Origin: Patiria pectinifera
Taxonomy: Eukaryota > Echinodermata > Asteroidea > Valvatida > Asterinidae
DNA length: 64,000 bases
Assembly: GCA_029964075.1 (NCBI GenBank)
Contig: CM057142.1
Span: forward strand, 31,870,392 to 31,934,391
Direction: 5' to 3'
Shown: piece after piece, positions 22,081 to 34,099 of the stretch
Numbering within the stretch: position 1 is the stretch's first letter
Layout: each line of letters opens with the position of its first letter
Notes under the pieces: model-generated
Seen by the model: the letters and a program-made list of their open reading frames with translations, nothing else
What the model was told of the DNA's origin: nothing
Database searches by the model: none
Translations under genes and position numbers: made by a program

Positions 22081-23649
22081 CGACCGCCCAACCAAAACAC
22101 TGAGGCAAATATAATGACGAAAATGTACCAAGGATATCAAGTGTCTCACTTATTTCTGGTTTTTATTTTATTCCTTATATAAACCTGATTCACATTAAAA
22201 CTATTTAAACTAAATTCATTACAAAACAAACTCTACTAATTCACTGGAAAAATGTTAAACAAATGCAACTAAATCTGAGAAGTTAAAAGGCATAATTACG
22301 TGCTTTTCATGGGGGGGGGGGCATCTTGACAAACAGATCTTCAAATTGAATTAATAACATTAGTTATAAGCTGAATTAAGAGCAGGACACTCCTAATTCG
22401 TTCTGAACAGTGTGCGCAATTTCTGAACTGAAGCGCGCCATTTCAAACCACTTATTAAAACTATATAAAAGCCTGCAAAAACAAACAAGCAAATTGAATT
22501 GTTACGGGACATTATATTCCTTAAAATTTCGTTCGGAAAAGAAAATCGAAATTTTGAAAAAGCACGTATTTACAACTTTAATAATACATTGTAATATTAT
22601 ATGATTGAGGTACAATACATTTACAGTACAGCAACGAATTATTTATAGGCATACGGAAAAGCTGGGTTTTTTTGTATTTCGCCGTGAATGAGTTAGATAA
22701 AAGCAAGGAAATAGCACAACCCCCCCCCCCCCCCAAAAAAAAAAAAAAATTATAACATTTTTGATATGAGGCAAGTTCGGCACTCGGTATACATTGCGTT
22801 TATCCTTTTGGGGGTTAATTGAACAATTAATGCAATGAAAAGACGTGCAAAACCACCAAGAAACACAAAGTTAACAAGTTGTTAGTAAATTAAAAAAGTG
22901 CCATCAAATAATCATATCAAAAAGGATAAACACAAATGTAATTAGAGTGCCAGTCATACCTGTTGCAATGCATTAAATAAGGAGTTTTCTGAATGAAAAA
23001 AAAAATCATTTATAAAATTTCATTTCTGTACTCTGTAAAACTGAGGGGGAGGGGTCTTCACCTTCCAAACATTTTCCAACATTCTGGTGGACAGCAGTTC
23101 CTGAACAAGATTCTTTAAATGTTCCAAAAGTTTAAAATTTCTGAGTTTTCTATTGAGTTAAAAATTGGAAAGAAAAACCACATGTTTAATAGGTAGACCG
23201 ACATCTTAAGTTTGCCAAATTTGTTCTGACAGTATTTTAACAATGAATTCATACTTTTTGAAATCGTTTAAAACTAACTCTAATAACATAAATTGATGGT
23301 AACTTTAACAATCCACTATAAATATTAACCAAAACCTTTCATTTCCAACTGAGCAAAAATAAGACAGTCTCAGGGTGAGAGCGCTCTTAATTTACCAAAA
23401 AGATCCAATTTAATGCAAGAATTTTAATGCAATTTAATTTAAGAAGTATTCAATTGTCAATTTATTAATGTAATAATTTTTGGATGACCCAGGACAGATT
23501 TCTGACATTCACTGTTAAAATGCCAATTTAAATATCATGACAATAGTTTTTCAGCAAGTTAAACTTTTTGTCTATATTTAGTATTGTTAATTATCTATTG
23601 TAGTATCAGGTTGAAGATAATTTTAGAGGCATATAGATGATTTCACGAA
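22081..23649. other. AT-rich intergenic stretch, no gene seen
   Basis: Holds a G-run near 22310, a C/A-run near 22720-22750 and much AT-rich sequence. No splice-consistent coding segment or known element was recognised. Confidence 0.6.
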
Positions 23650-23829
23650 ATAAAAATATGTATTCTTTTTATTTTTGGAATAATATTAATGACTTTGCAA
23701 ATATGCAGTCTGATGTCTGATTCAAAATTCTGCAATATCATCTTGAAAGTTTCCGATGGGGGCATCCTTGTCTAGATAGAGCAGCTGCGTCATTGTCCAG
23801 TCTCATCCAAGCTTGGTGGTCCTCATCTT
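23650..23829 (-). other. Exon-like unit U0 (possible last exon)
   Basis: A good acceptor (atgttttag|AAG) at 23829 opens a frame in phase 1 reading EDEDHQAWMRLDNDAAALSR and stopping at 23738. A minus-strand AATAAA follows at 23668-23673. It shares W-M-x4-AALS-like residues with the unit at 24341-24548. The gene is not recognised. It may be the 3' end of an unknown or decaying gene. Confidence 0.3.
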
Positions 23830-23992
23830 CTAAAACATGACAAACAAAGTGAACAAGCAAAGTTTACAATTTGTATTTAAAGAGGAAATTAAGCATTGCG
23901 TATTTTGTAGGAGAGACAAACTACTATAGCAGAGGAATAACACATTTGCACCTTCATACACTGAGCTCTTTTTGTCTTTAAAGTAAACTCAC

Positions 23993-24115
23993 CTCAAGAA
24001 TCAGTAACGACATGCTGAACAGGTAGGGTCAGTCATCTGTCGATCCTCCCAGCTTGAGGCAGGCTCATCCATCACAGTAGGGCAATTCCCTCGTCAGTCA
24101 GTGGTCCTCACTTCT
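23993..24115 (-). other. Exon-like unit U1
   Basis: It has a good acceptor (aaccttttcag|AGA) and donor (TTGAG|gtgagt), but all three frames are stopped early, so it is untranslated or dead. GAGGATCGACAGATGA and TTACTGATTCTTGAG recur in the unit at 24341-24548. Confidence 0.25.
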
Positions 24116-24340
24116 CTGAAAAGGTTTCACATGACGAAAGAGAATATCTGAATTATTAAGAAATGTGCTTCGTAGCCCCATGCTACGAAGGGGAAAGAAA
24201 ACTTTGATTGAACCTATAACAAAGCAAAGCCCCACTACCAGCACTCTTTATTTCTGGAAGAACACAACAGAGCAGCAGCTCTTCATTTTGATTGGTTATG
24301 TGACTTGCTTCTGCTTATTTTCAAGTGCGTATAAACTAAC

Positions 24341-24548
24341 CTTAAGAATCAGTAATGGGAAGCCCGGCAAGCAGGTCATCCGTTCATCTGTCGGTCCTCC
24401 TCACTGCTTCCGGTTCCTCGAGCTTGTGTGTGATGAGGCTGTTGGAGCCTTGGAGGGTTCATTTTCGTCCTGACAAAGCAGCCCAGCTCATCCAGTCTGT
24501 CTCAACTTTTAGATCATCAGTTTCTTTGATGAAAGCTGCAACTCTTTC
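24341..24548 (-). other. Exon-like unit U2
   Basis: Acceptor gttcactcag|GAA and donor CTTAAG|gttagt. The first 87 bases read ERVAAFIKETDDLKVETDWM and SWAALSGRK before TGA at 24459-24461. Similarity to units at 23993 and 23650 shows a local duplication of about 340 bp. No known family was recognised. Confidence 0.3.
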
Positions 24549-24589
24549 CTGAGTGAACAGGGGTACGAAAATACTGGGCCTGGCCGTTT

Positions 24590-27560
24590 GTTACTGAAGT
24601 GAACTTCCAATGCATCCAATAATTATGTCTTTAAGCTTACCTGTAATCTGGTCATGGTTATGACCCAATGGAAACTAACGATTCAACCGTGTTTTCCATT
24701 ATTTACTTTTAAAAACAGACATGATAATTTGTCATAATGCCCAAATTATGTGCCGTCGCTGATAATGACAGCACCTTGGAAACAGCGTATAACACACTGT
24801 ATAAAATGCAAGAAATTCACAGACTTTAAAATGACAAAACGCCATCTGCATCCTCGCCGATCCCTTCCAAATCGGACTTACATCATACGGCAGAAGGAGG
24901 GTTGACTCGTATAAGTATATACTGTAATTGCCCTACCTTTGTTACAAACATTTAACACTGAAGGGAACAATAGTGTCGCACGTGACTCTAAACATGTCGC
25001 ATGTCTTACAATAATTCCTTTGGAAGTTAACGGTAAGTGCGGTATACTTACAGCCGCACAAAAAATGTGACTGTGAAAGTCATGCACACATCCACTGATG
25101 CTTGATGGTCGGCATTACAATGAGGTCAAAGAAAGACTATAACCCAAAAAAGTAACTTGAAGATAAAACATACATTATGGAAACATATCCCTGCCGATCT
25201 TTCCAAATCGGACTGACATAAATGATGTACATGAAGGTTGAAAAAAAAACTAACACGAAGAATATTGCATGCAATAATAAACATGTCGCACGTCTTACAG
25301 ACATTTTTTTTACCAAGCTTTGTTGTGTTCACCAAGTTTTACTGAAGTTGAAACATTCCAACGCATCCAATAATTACGTCTATACCTGTAACCTCGTTAT
25401 GGTAATGGCCAAATGAAAACTAAATGATTCTACCCATGTTTTGCATTATTTGCTCGAATGCTTATTTTCATAATGCACAAAAATGTGCCGACGCTGATAA
25501 TGGCCGGTTGCCTTGGAAACCACATATATCTCATACAAAACAAACATTCACAAAATTCACAGACTTGAAGATGACAAAATGTCATCTTAATCCTTGCCGA
25601 TCCCTTCCAAATCGGACTTACGTCATACGGCGGAAGGAGGGTTTACACGTATACAGCACCTTTACTGCAAACATCTAACAAGGGACAAATATAGTGTCGC
25701 ACATGACTCTAAACATGGCGCATGTCTTACAATAATTCCTTTGGAAATTAACGGTAATTAGTGCGGTATACTTATAGCCGCACAAAAATTTGATTGTGAG
25801 AGTCATGCACCGATGATACCTTAGCCTCTCATTAAGTATTGCAGCGCTGTTAGTTTGCCGGGATATGTTTCTGCTTTTTTTCCTTAAATTATAAAACAGC
25901 ACTTATGTCAAGTCTCATTCCACTGATGCTTGATGGTCGGTATTACAATGAGGTCAAAGAAAGACTACCAAAATGAGGAACCTAAGGATAAAACATATAC
26001 ATTATGAAAACATATCCCTGCTGATCTTTCCAAATCGGACTGACATAAATGAAAGGTTGAAAAATAATACAAGAACACCAAGAATATTGCATGCGATAAT
26101 AAACATGTCGCACGTCTTTTTACAGACATTTTTTCTTACCAAGCTTTGTTGTTTTCAGTTTGACTGAAGTTAAAAAAATTACAATGCATCCAATAATTAT
26201 GTCTAAACTTACCTCTAACCTGGTCATGGGTGTGACCCAATGGAAAGTAACTATACTCTACCCAAGTTTTCCATTATTTACCTTTAAAAACAGACATAAT
26301 TATGTCATAATGCACAAACATGTTCCGACGCTGATAATGGCAGGTTACCTTGTAAATCGCACATAAGCTCACACACTGTAAACAAACATTCAAGAAATTC
26401 ACATGACTTGAAGATGACAAAACGCCATCTGTATCCTTGCCGATCCCTCCCCAAATCGGTCTTGCATCATACGGCGCAAGGAGGGTTTACACGTATAACC
26501 CTACCTTTATTACAAACATTTAACAAGGTAAAAATAGGGTCGCACGTGACTCTAAACATGGCGAAATGAGTAACCTAAGGATAAAACATACTTTATATAA
26601 ACATATCCCTGCCGATCTTTCCAAATCGGACTCACATTAATGATGTGTAGATGAAGGTTGAAAAAAACTATAAGAACACGAAGAATATCGCATGCGATAA
26701 TAAACATGTCGCACTTCTTACAGACATTTGTTTTTACCAAGCTTTGTTGTTTTCACCAAGGTTTACTGAGGTTGAAACATTCCAATGCATTCAATAACTA
26801 CCTCTAAGCTTACCTGTAACCTGGTCATGGCCATGACCCAATGAACTCAGTAACGATTCTACCCATGTTTTCAAATATTTACTTTTAAAAACAGACATGA
26901 TTATGTCATAATGCACCAACATGTGCTGACGCTGATAATGGCAGGTTGCCTTGGAAATTGCATATAACTCACACACTGTAAACAAACATTCAAGAAATTC
27001 ACATGACTTGAAGATGACAAAACGCCATCTGTATCCTTGCCGATCCCCTCCCAAATCGGACTTACATTAACCAGGAAGGAGGGTTTCATCTATAGGCTCT
27101 ACCTAATTGCAAAAAAAATTACCAAGGGAAATAATTGTGTCGCACGTGGAAGTTAACGGTAAGTGCGCTATAGCCGCACAAGAATTTGATTGTGAAAGTC
27201 ATGGACGATGATATTAAAACTACTTTTCCCAGGTATAAGTTATCTCTTTCACTGCTTGCAGGCTGTTATTTTGCCCGTATGCTTCTGCTTCTTTCCTTGA
27301 TTAAAACAGCACTGATATCAAGTCGCATTCCACATCGATGCTTCATGATCGACCTATACGTTATGAAAGGTCATAGAAGAACAACCAAAGAGTAACTTAA
27401 GGATAAAATTGTACCTGTACATGATGAAAACATGTATCCCTGACGATCTTTCCAAATCGGAATCACAAAAATGTAGATGAAGGTTGAAAAAACACGAAAA
27501 AATTCGCATGCGACAAGTCGCAAGTCTTACCGCCATTTTTTCCCCAAGCTTTATTGTTTA
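24590..27560. repeat. Tandem array of alternating ~400-bp half-units
   Basis: Eight boxes of the form CCGATC(C/T)TTCCAAATCGG occur at 24857, 25194, 25597, 26021, 26440, 26612, 27040 and 27443, mostly about 400 bp apart. Half-units A and B alternate: A is marked by CGGAAGGAGGGTT and B by CTGACATAAATGATGT. Both carry a box GTAAGAC(A/G)TGCG(A/C)CATG on the minus strand. Units differ by indels not divisible by three, so they are not coding as a whole. Confidence 0.85.
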
Positions 27561-27639
27561 CAATTAGTTTACTCATTCAGATACATAAACTTGTTGGGTT
27601 TTTTTGAAGGCAAACTTCTCGAAGATGTGCAGCAATTAC

Positions 27640-28590
27640 CATTATTTTCGTAGACGATCTGCGGGGGAAAACGTCTGTTAAATACTGCTGTAATTAAAAT
27701 TCCGTATTTGTGAATTTTTTCTTAACAGATTTTTTTTGTTCGACATGGTGAATTCTTTTTTGATAACGCTGCGATTTTCCCCGTAATTTCCGTCATTTTA
27801 ATTTTGTTTTGCTGCCGTTATTGTCCCCACCGTTTGCCAAGATTCGTTTTCCGACTTTTTGAGGCAGTGTCAAAGATGCTACCGATCCGCTGCCGATTAG
27901 ATTTTCATCATAATTTTCGTCATTTTTTTTCAGCCAATTTTGCATATAAGCATCGATCGAAGTTATTAAACACAGATTTAAGGGAAATTAACACAGATTT
28001 AAGTGTTTCTTTTCTTTCGCGGCCGCTGTAAATTTTTGCCGTACTTTTCGTCTCTTTAATTTCGTTTTTTTCGTAACCAATTCTATTTTCGAGGTTCCAT
28101 GTAAGAAAAATAACACTGACATCATATATTATTTCTCTCACTAGCGATGTGATTATTTTTGCCGTATTTTCGTTACATTGTTTACTTCGATTTTCGGTGT
28201 AATTTTTGTCATTTTCGTAGCCACTTGATGGAAGTGGAATATATCGGCGAACAGAAATCCATTTACGTTTAGATTTTCACTATAATTTGTTTTTATTAGA
28301 CCGATTTGATTTTTGTTTTCAGTTTTCGTCATACTCGTTGTCCAATATTTCGGGTAATAAGGTATGGTAGTAAACGTAAAAAAATAACACTGATGTCGGG
28401 TAGAATTTCTTCCAATACTGCTTTAAGCGTGAATTTCGTGAAATCGCGCGAGTATCGTTGCTGCGGCTTCTGACCGCTATTCCCCCGCTTACTGCAGTCG
28501 AGAAAAAAATAACACTGATTTCAAGTATTATTTCTTTCAACATCTGCTTCGATTCTGCTGTACAATTAGACATTTTCGTAGCGGCACGAT
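27640..28590. repeat. Degenerate tandem repeat rich in TTTTCGTCAT
   Basis: TTTTCGTCATTTT, GATTTTCA.TATAATTT and AAAAATAACACTGA.ATC recur at irregular spacing of roughly 100-230 bp. The minus-strand open frames here repeat the same peptide pattern (ISVIFF, TSVLFF, VSVIFL), which reflects the repeat. Confidence 0.6.
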
Positions 28591-29299
28591 CAATTTGAAT
28601 TCAAAACCTTTCATGTTGGTCTTTGTCAAAGAGATAACAGACAGAGAAAATGAACTGAAATCACACCACACAGAAAATAATCCTCACATAGGCAACAAAT
28701 CAACGTGCAACATTTACAATAAAAAAAAACATTTCCACATTTTGATTTTTTCTTCCAAAAAGCATTTTCTCTGCAATAAACCTTTTTGCTCACAGATAAA
28801 TGCCTAATACAATTATAATGAATTGAGCTTAAAGGCAGCTCACAAAATATAATAAATTGTTTTATACAAAATTCAACGAGTATAATTAACCAAAGTTACG
28901 ATATTTTGAATTTACCACGACTCCGGCTTCATGTGGTCAACTGTCAACTGTGCCCTCCGAGCTCACAGATACATTTTAACTAGAGGAGACAACGCGGCGC
29001 TTTTACAGACGATGTTAATCCCAGATTTTGTTTATCGGTTTGTTCTCGGAGCGTTTACATCGTCACCTTAACAGAGAACTCGTGTCTTTAGGCCTTTGTC
29101 TTAATTATTAACCAACAATTTTCTCTATATGGCTATTAATGAGTGGCTTCCTTCAGTGTTTTTGTTCAATGCTATAAGTTTGACTTTTCAAGTTCTCCTA
29201 TATATTAAATCCAAGTTCTCCTGATAAATCCAGAAGTTTCTCGTGTCCTATGTAGCAAGGGGCCTCTTGGAAATCGGCGCTACTAATATGCACCGAAGA
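28591..29299. other. Intergenic stretch, no gene seen
   Basis: AT-rich. One donor-like site follows a short ATG-initiated stretch on the minus strand near 28917-28940, but nothing supports a gene. Confidence 0.5.
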
Positions 29300-29750
29300 G
29301 GATATCCCTTATAAGCGACACTTCATTGTCACTGTCAATATCGGTACTGATGGCTTAGATTTTATGATTCTTGTTTGCTCTTAAAACATATATACAATTA
29401 TAAAGAATTAAATTGTCATTGAAGGACAGTGCACCAGGCATTGTTACTTTCTGCAGCAGTTTACAAGCGATGTTAAATTATTGTTTCCAGTCGGGGAAAG
29501 GACCAGCCAATGTCCGTATTGATTGCTTAGATTTTATTAATCTTATCTGCTCTTGAATATATTGTACAAAAAAGAAAATACACGACGAACAACCCAAAGG
29601 GAATTGTCAGTGAAGTTGTCCTGTACCAATACAATATTATTAAGTATCTCTTATCCTGTCTTGCAAACAAAGTACTGGTCAGCCAATGTCCGTATCAAAA
29701 GGCGGTATTCCAGTGGATTGCTAAAATATCACAAAACGACTATCAAGTAA
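29300..29750 (+). repeat. Two-copy diverged tandem duplication (~190 bp unit)
   Basis: CTGATGGCTTAGATTTTAT.ATTCTT and TTGATTGCTTAGATTTTATT, each followed by TGCTCTT-AA-ATAT, AATTGTCA.TGAAG and a CAATACAATATT- or CAGGCATTGTT-like end, are about 190 bp apart. Confidence 0.6.
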
Positions 29751-30269
29751 TTACGAAATCAGTTTTAAATTTACGATTAAAGTTTCTGATACTGAAAAGA
29801 AATACACCAGTACTTTCAATTTTAGGGGGAATAAAAATCTTCGACAATGCAGATGGCACAGCGTCATCATTCATAGACTGAGTTCGTTTGCATTAAGTTA
29901 GTCTTATTTACATTGTTTCAGATAACGTCTAAAACCTTGAGGGCATTATAATCAGGGCTTATATTATAAGTAGTTGTTTTAAAACTCCCACCCATTGTAT
30001 AGAATTCAATACTCCCTGTCCCCAAACCCAGCCCTCCCATCGCGCTGCCTCCGTGTCTGTGCGCATGCTCGCAGCGGGCTATGCTTGCTTCCTAATCTAA
30101 CTCTCGTTTGCTTCATATTCTCTAACACTGTTCATTAGCCTACACCTTTCTAAACATTTCCCTAAATGTTATCACTGATAATTTGGCGGAGCATGGTACA
30201 CGAAATCGCGTATACCAGGTACAAAGACCTAGAGGAGATATGGAGAACTTTTATTTAAGTTACGTAAAG

Positions 30270-30720
30270 CGATAATGATTACGTACGTATGTGATAAAGT
30301 TTATGACATACGCACGTGATAATAAAATATTACGTACGTACGCAATATTACTGCGTACGTACCTGATAATAAATACGTGCGTAATAATAATCACGGACAT
30401 ACGTGATAGTATTTCCTACGTACGTGATAATATACTATTTCGTACGTGCGAAGTATTCCGTACGTACATGTATATTATTGCACATGTATACTATTGTACA
30501 TTTTTATATACATGCGTATTATTGCGCAAGTACGTGATAATATATATACTGTTACGTACGTACACAATATTATAGCGTACGCAATCACGTACTTACGTGA
30601 TAGTATTACCTACGTATGTAATAATATACTATTACGTACGTAAGCAATAAAATTCCGTACGTGATAATAACAAGTACGTACATGAGCGTCATAATTATCA
30701 CGTACGTATATGCAATATGA
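30270..30720. repeat. ACGTACGT-rich quasi-palindromic array
   Basis: About 18 copies of TACGTACG-type self-complementary octamers are spaced about 20-40 bp apart by AT-rich linkers such as GATAATA and CAATATTA. Long open frames on both strands (rich in Tyr, Ile, Thr) result from the repeat. Confidence 0.9.
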
Positions 30721-31526
30721 AAAATAATATATAATTCTCCATGTCCCTTCAAGGTCTTCGTACGTGGTAGAATGACTGTCTCCGGTATATTAACAAAACC
30801 GACATTCGCCAAACATCATTTGCCTCATTGATAATTATAGTAAAAATTGACCAACTACATTCCTATTGGGAAGAATTTGCCTAAGAGTCTAGGCAGTTGG
30901 TATGTTGACCAGCATTGTTCCCTGTCAACCGATTTGCCCAACGGTGTATCTTGGACTTTCCTTGGATTTTCCTTTGTCATTTTGGCTTGGATTTTGTTCA
31001 GTAAGACGTAGTCCTAGCTAGGATCCTAAGCAACTGCTTTGCTTTGCGCTGCTGCTTATGCACGCGAGCTGCGTCTGCATGCACTCCTCCCAACTTTACA
31101 TACAAAAATCCCAAAAATTTTTGCATCACTTCCACCAATGTTTTGCTCAAGATGTTGATTTGTTTATATAAAGATTATATTTTATTTAGTTTCTGAGACT
31201 AGTGGAGAACATCTTGTAATTAACTTCTCTATAAAGTAAGTTCTTCAAAACATGGAAGTCAATGTGACGAGACATTGTCACGGGTTTATCATCGAAAATA
31301 CTGGTGTAAGTTAGTGAAAGTATTTTTGAATTATGTCAGAATGCTTGTACCATGTTTTAAAGTAAACTAGTGGGGAAAAAAACCACCTCAAAATAGACAA
31401 AAAATGGTCAATTTTGACATGCCTGTCCCTTCGTGAGAAATAATCGAGAAACATTTTGAAAAAGAAAGCTTCCACTGGAATGCTACCCTTCAAGAGAAAT
31501 TACAGACGTACTCATCGATTATTCAT
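30721..31526. other. Intergenic stretch, no gene seen
   Basis: A purine/pyrimidine mix without recognisable exons or elements. Confidence 0.5.
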
Positions 31527-32140
31527 CGTGCGAACACAATGTCACTGCGCGTATCCGACAAATTGCTGTATTGGCTATTGATAGTTGGAATAGAAGGAAC
31601 TTTACCCTCGAAAAACAATTATATTCGGTCAACCTTCAGCTGTAATCTTTGTTGTAAGGATTTAAACTTTTTTTAAAAACCCAATACATTTTAAGGAGTT
31701 CTCTGTTCTGGCGACAGACTTTTTTTTATCACCGCTTCCTTAATTAAAGCATTTTCCGGGCTTAAAATAAGTGTATTTATACCGCTCAGCCATTAAACAA
31801 CACCTGACCAGTGGCACAAGTCTTTAAAAAATCAAAACTTTCTGGGATTAACGGAGCCTATAGCCACGCCCACTATTTTTTTCTACAAACGTGCGAACAC
31901 AATGTCACTGCACAACTGCACGCGTCTGTCAAATTCCTATTCAAATTGTTTATATTACGTGCGAACGCAATGTCACTGCACGTGTATTTGTCGAATTCCT
32001 ATGCAAATACTATTTTCAACGTGCGAACACAATATCAACTGCACGTGTCTGCCGAATTCCTATGCGAATTTTACAGTTTACATGCGAACACAATGTCACT
32101 GCACGTGTCTGTCGAATTCCAATGCAAATGTAATATAATA
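31527..32140 (+). repeat. 62-bp tandem repeat, four copies plus an outlier
   Basis: Units starting at about 31889, 31958, 32019 and 32080 share GTGCGAACACAATGTCACTG, CACGTGTCTGTCGAATTCC and ATGCAAAT. A partial copy lies at 31530-31556. A 134-codon open frame crosses them but shifts frame between units, so it is not a gene. Confidence 0.88.
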
Positions 32141-32354
32141 CTTGGATACTTAGAACAAAAAATATGGGCCTTGCACAATAGTTTGAATTACATCGAATTA
32201 AACGGAATAACCTAAATTGTACTCTTTTCAAAATGGCCGTCGACCCTTCACTTTGATTATACAACTTTAAATATTATTGATACAATACAAAACAATACGT
32301 TTTAAGACGAAGAAGCTTATAATCATATACATTAATCAGAGACATGTAACGTAC

Positions 32355-32415
32355 CTCTTCGACTCTTCTGAGGATATTTGCCCCTCTTTGCGCTGATCTT
32401 GGTGCATGGTGCCAT
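32355..32415 (-). other. Possible first coding exon of an unknown minus-strand gene
   Basis: An ATG at 32415 opens 20 basic codons (MAPCTKISAKRGKYP, then QKSRR) ending at a strong donor AGAG|gtacgt in phase 1. The phase would fit the unit at 23650-23829. No family was recognised and no middle exons were found, so this is a weak call. Confidence 0.25.
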
Positions 32416-33180
32416 TGGTGGTGATTTGTTGCGTGCGACTGTATGCTAACACCAACCACCGTGACACGTACCTACGAGCGCAGAGCTAAGTACAAAATGT
32501 AACAATTCAACTCATACCATGGAGGAAGGAATAGCAGGGCAGGCTATGTCTTGGAGCGTAATAATTAAAGTCAACTGTAACTAAAAGTGTATCTGTGAGT
32601 CTAAGGAGCACAACGATAGTGTAGGCCGCCCACCCTTGTACTGAAACAAATCATTCCACTGGCTTAAGATGACGCCCGGCATGCTACTACACCAGTAGTG
32701 ATCAGTGGGGCATGAATTTAACAATAGGTGCCCTCGTGAAAATATTCTAAACATGTTATTTGCATAATGTCATCCGCGCACGCCTGGGCTATTTTTTAGA
32801 AATGAGAATCAGACGATAAAATGCTGATGACTCAATAGTCCGTCGGCAAGTCCAATAATCCGATTTTACCGTTCACATCTTGATGATGCCACCTCGGCAT
32901 CCTTGAGGAAATTGAGATATCTAAGATGGCTAAATATGGCGTTCAGCACATATAAATTACAATGTGTGTGCTAATTAATTCATAATGGCATATGCTGTCA
33001 AAATATGGATTCTTGTACTATGAATTTTTTTTTTAGAGCTGGGGGGGGGGATTATGACATCTGATACCGACACCGGATGCACTTTTGTTTACTTGCAGGT
33101 TGTGGTTCACGCTAACCTTGCATGTATACAAAAGTGCAACTTTTTTTCGGTAGCATTAATTTGGTCATAAATTACATAAA
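32416..33180. other. Intergenic stretch, no gene seen
   Basis: Mixed composition with a T-run and G-run near 33025-33050. Nothing was recognised. Confidence 0.5.
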
Positions 33181-33990
33181 TTGATTTACATCACCCCGAC
33201 GCAAAATTCCATCTTATATATGAATAGTTAATGCGGTACCTGCTGCTATGTACATCTGATTCGAACCAGCCAACCGATCCCGTTAGCTCAGTGGTCGAGT
33301 ACGTGGTAAGACATCTGCAATAGAAAACAGGAGGTCGTGGGTTCGAGTCCCACCCGAGTGATTTTTTCCCAACTTTCACGCGGGAGGTAATTGAGCATAC
33401 AGTGTTTATACATCGGTGAAAGGCGAACTGACCTAATTTGATTTACATCACCCCGACGAAAAATTCCATCTTATACGAACGGTACGTACCCAATGCATGC
33501 TATGTAAATCTGATTCGAACCAGCTCGGTGGTCGAGTGGTAAGACATCTGCACTAGAAAGCAGGAGGTCGTGGGCAAGGGCGGATCCAGGGGGGGGGCCA
33601 AAGGGGGCCATGGCCCCCCCCCCCCAAAACGAAACCAATTTTTTTTATTTTTTTATGTGACATCGCAATAAAGGCAGGCAATGAGTACACCACCATCTTT
33701 TTCTCAAAAAAACATTGGTTAAAGTGGTCAGAAATTGCCTCAGATCGCACCACAGAGCATCTAGAATCCAAAAAAATTCGGGGCCCTTAAGCGGGCCACG
33801 AACCCCACGCCGTAAATTTTTTGACCCACTTTTTTGGGGGGGACCAATTTTTTTTTGGCCCCACCCCCCAAACAAAATTGTGTTCTGGATCCGCCCTTGG
33901 TCGTGGGTTCAAGTCCCACCCCAGTGATTTTTTCCAACTTTCACTCAAACACACTGATACAGTATTTATACGTCAGTGAAGGGCAAAACC
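33181..33990 (+). repeat. Tandem tRNA-derived SINE cluster (family S1)
   Basis: Two heads (about 33280-33360 and 33525-33580 continued at 33908) carry GGTCGAGT..GGTAAGAC and GGTCGTGGGTTCGAGTCCCA, which are A- and B-box-like. Each is followed by the tail CATCGGTGAA.GGC and TTTACATCACCCCGACG. Head, tail and head join directly, so the units are in tandem. The second unit is split by the hAT-type element at 33575. Confidence 0.85.
33575..33899. mobile_element. hAT-type MITE inserted in a SINE
   Basis: Exact 15-bp terminal repeats CAAGGGCGGATCCAG and CTGGATCCGCCCTTG are flanked by the 8-bp direct repeat GTCGTGGG (33567-33574, 33900-33907). An 8-bp target duplication and CA..TG ends are the hAT hallmark. 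The interior has long G and C runs and no coding part. Confidence 0.95.
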
Positions 33991-34099
33991 CAACCTCGTC
34001 CCCAGTGCTTATTTTATTTCCAACCTCGTTTCCAATAGTAAGAGCAGGTAGTGGTGAGCGCGTATTGCTCGACACCCTGGTGACGAGGTTGGGCATAAC

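Noticed and set aside
24590..27560. CRISPR array
   Set aside because: Repeats are hundreds of bases long and diverged with no constant spacers, and the host is an animal.
30291..30643. 94- and 65-codon open frames rich in Tyr, Ile and Thr
   Set aside because: They are produced by the ACGTACGT array.
31811..32215. 134-codon open frame
   Set aside because: It runs across the 62-bp tandem repeat, and successive units are read in different frames.
33280..33360. tRNA gene
   Set aside because: A- and B-box-like motifs are present, but the acceptor stem is poor and the block recurs with a shared SINE tail at 46.6 and 48.7-49.0 kb.
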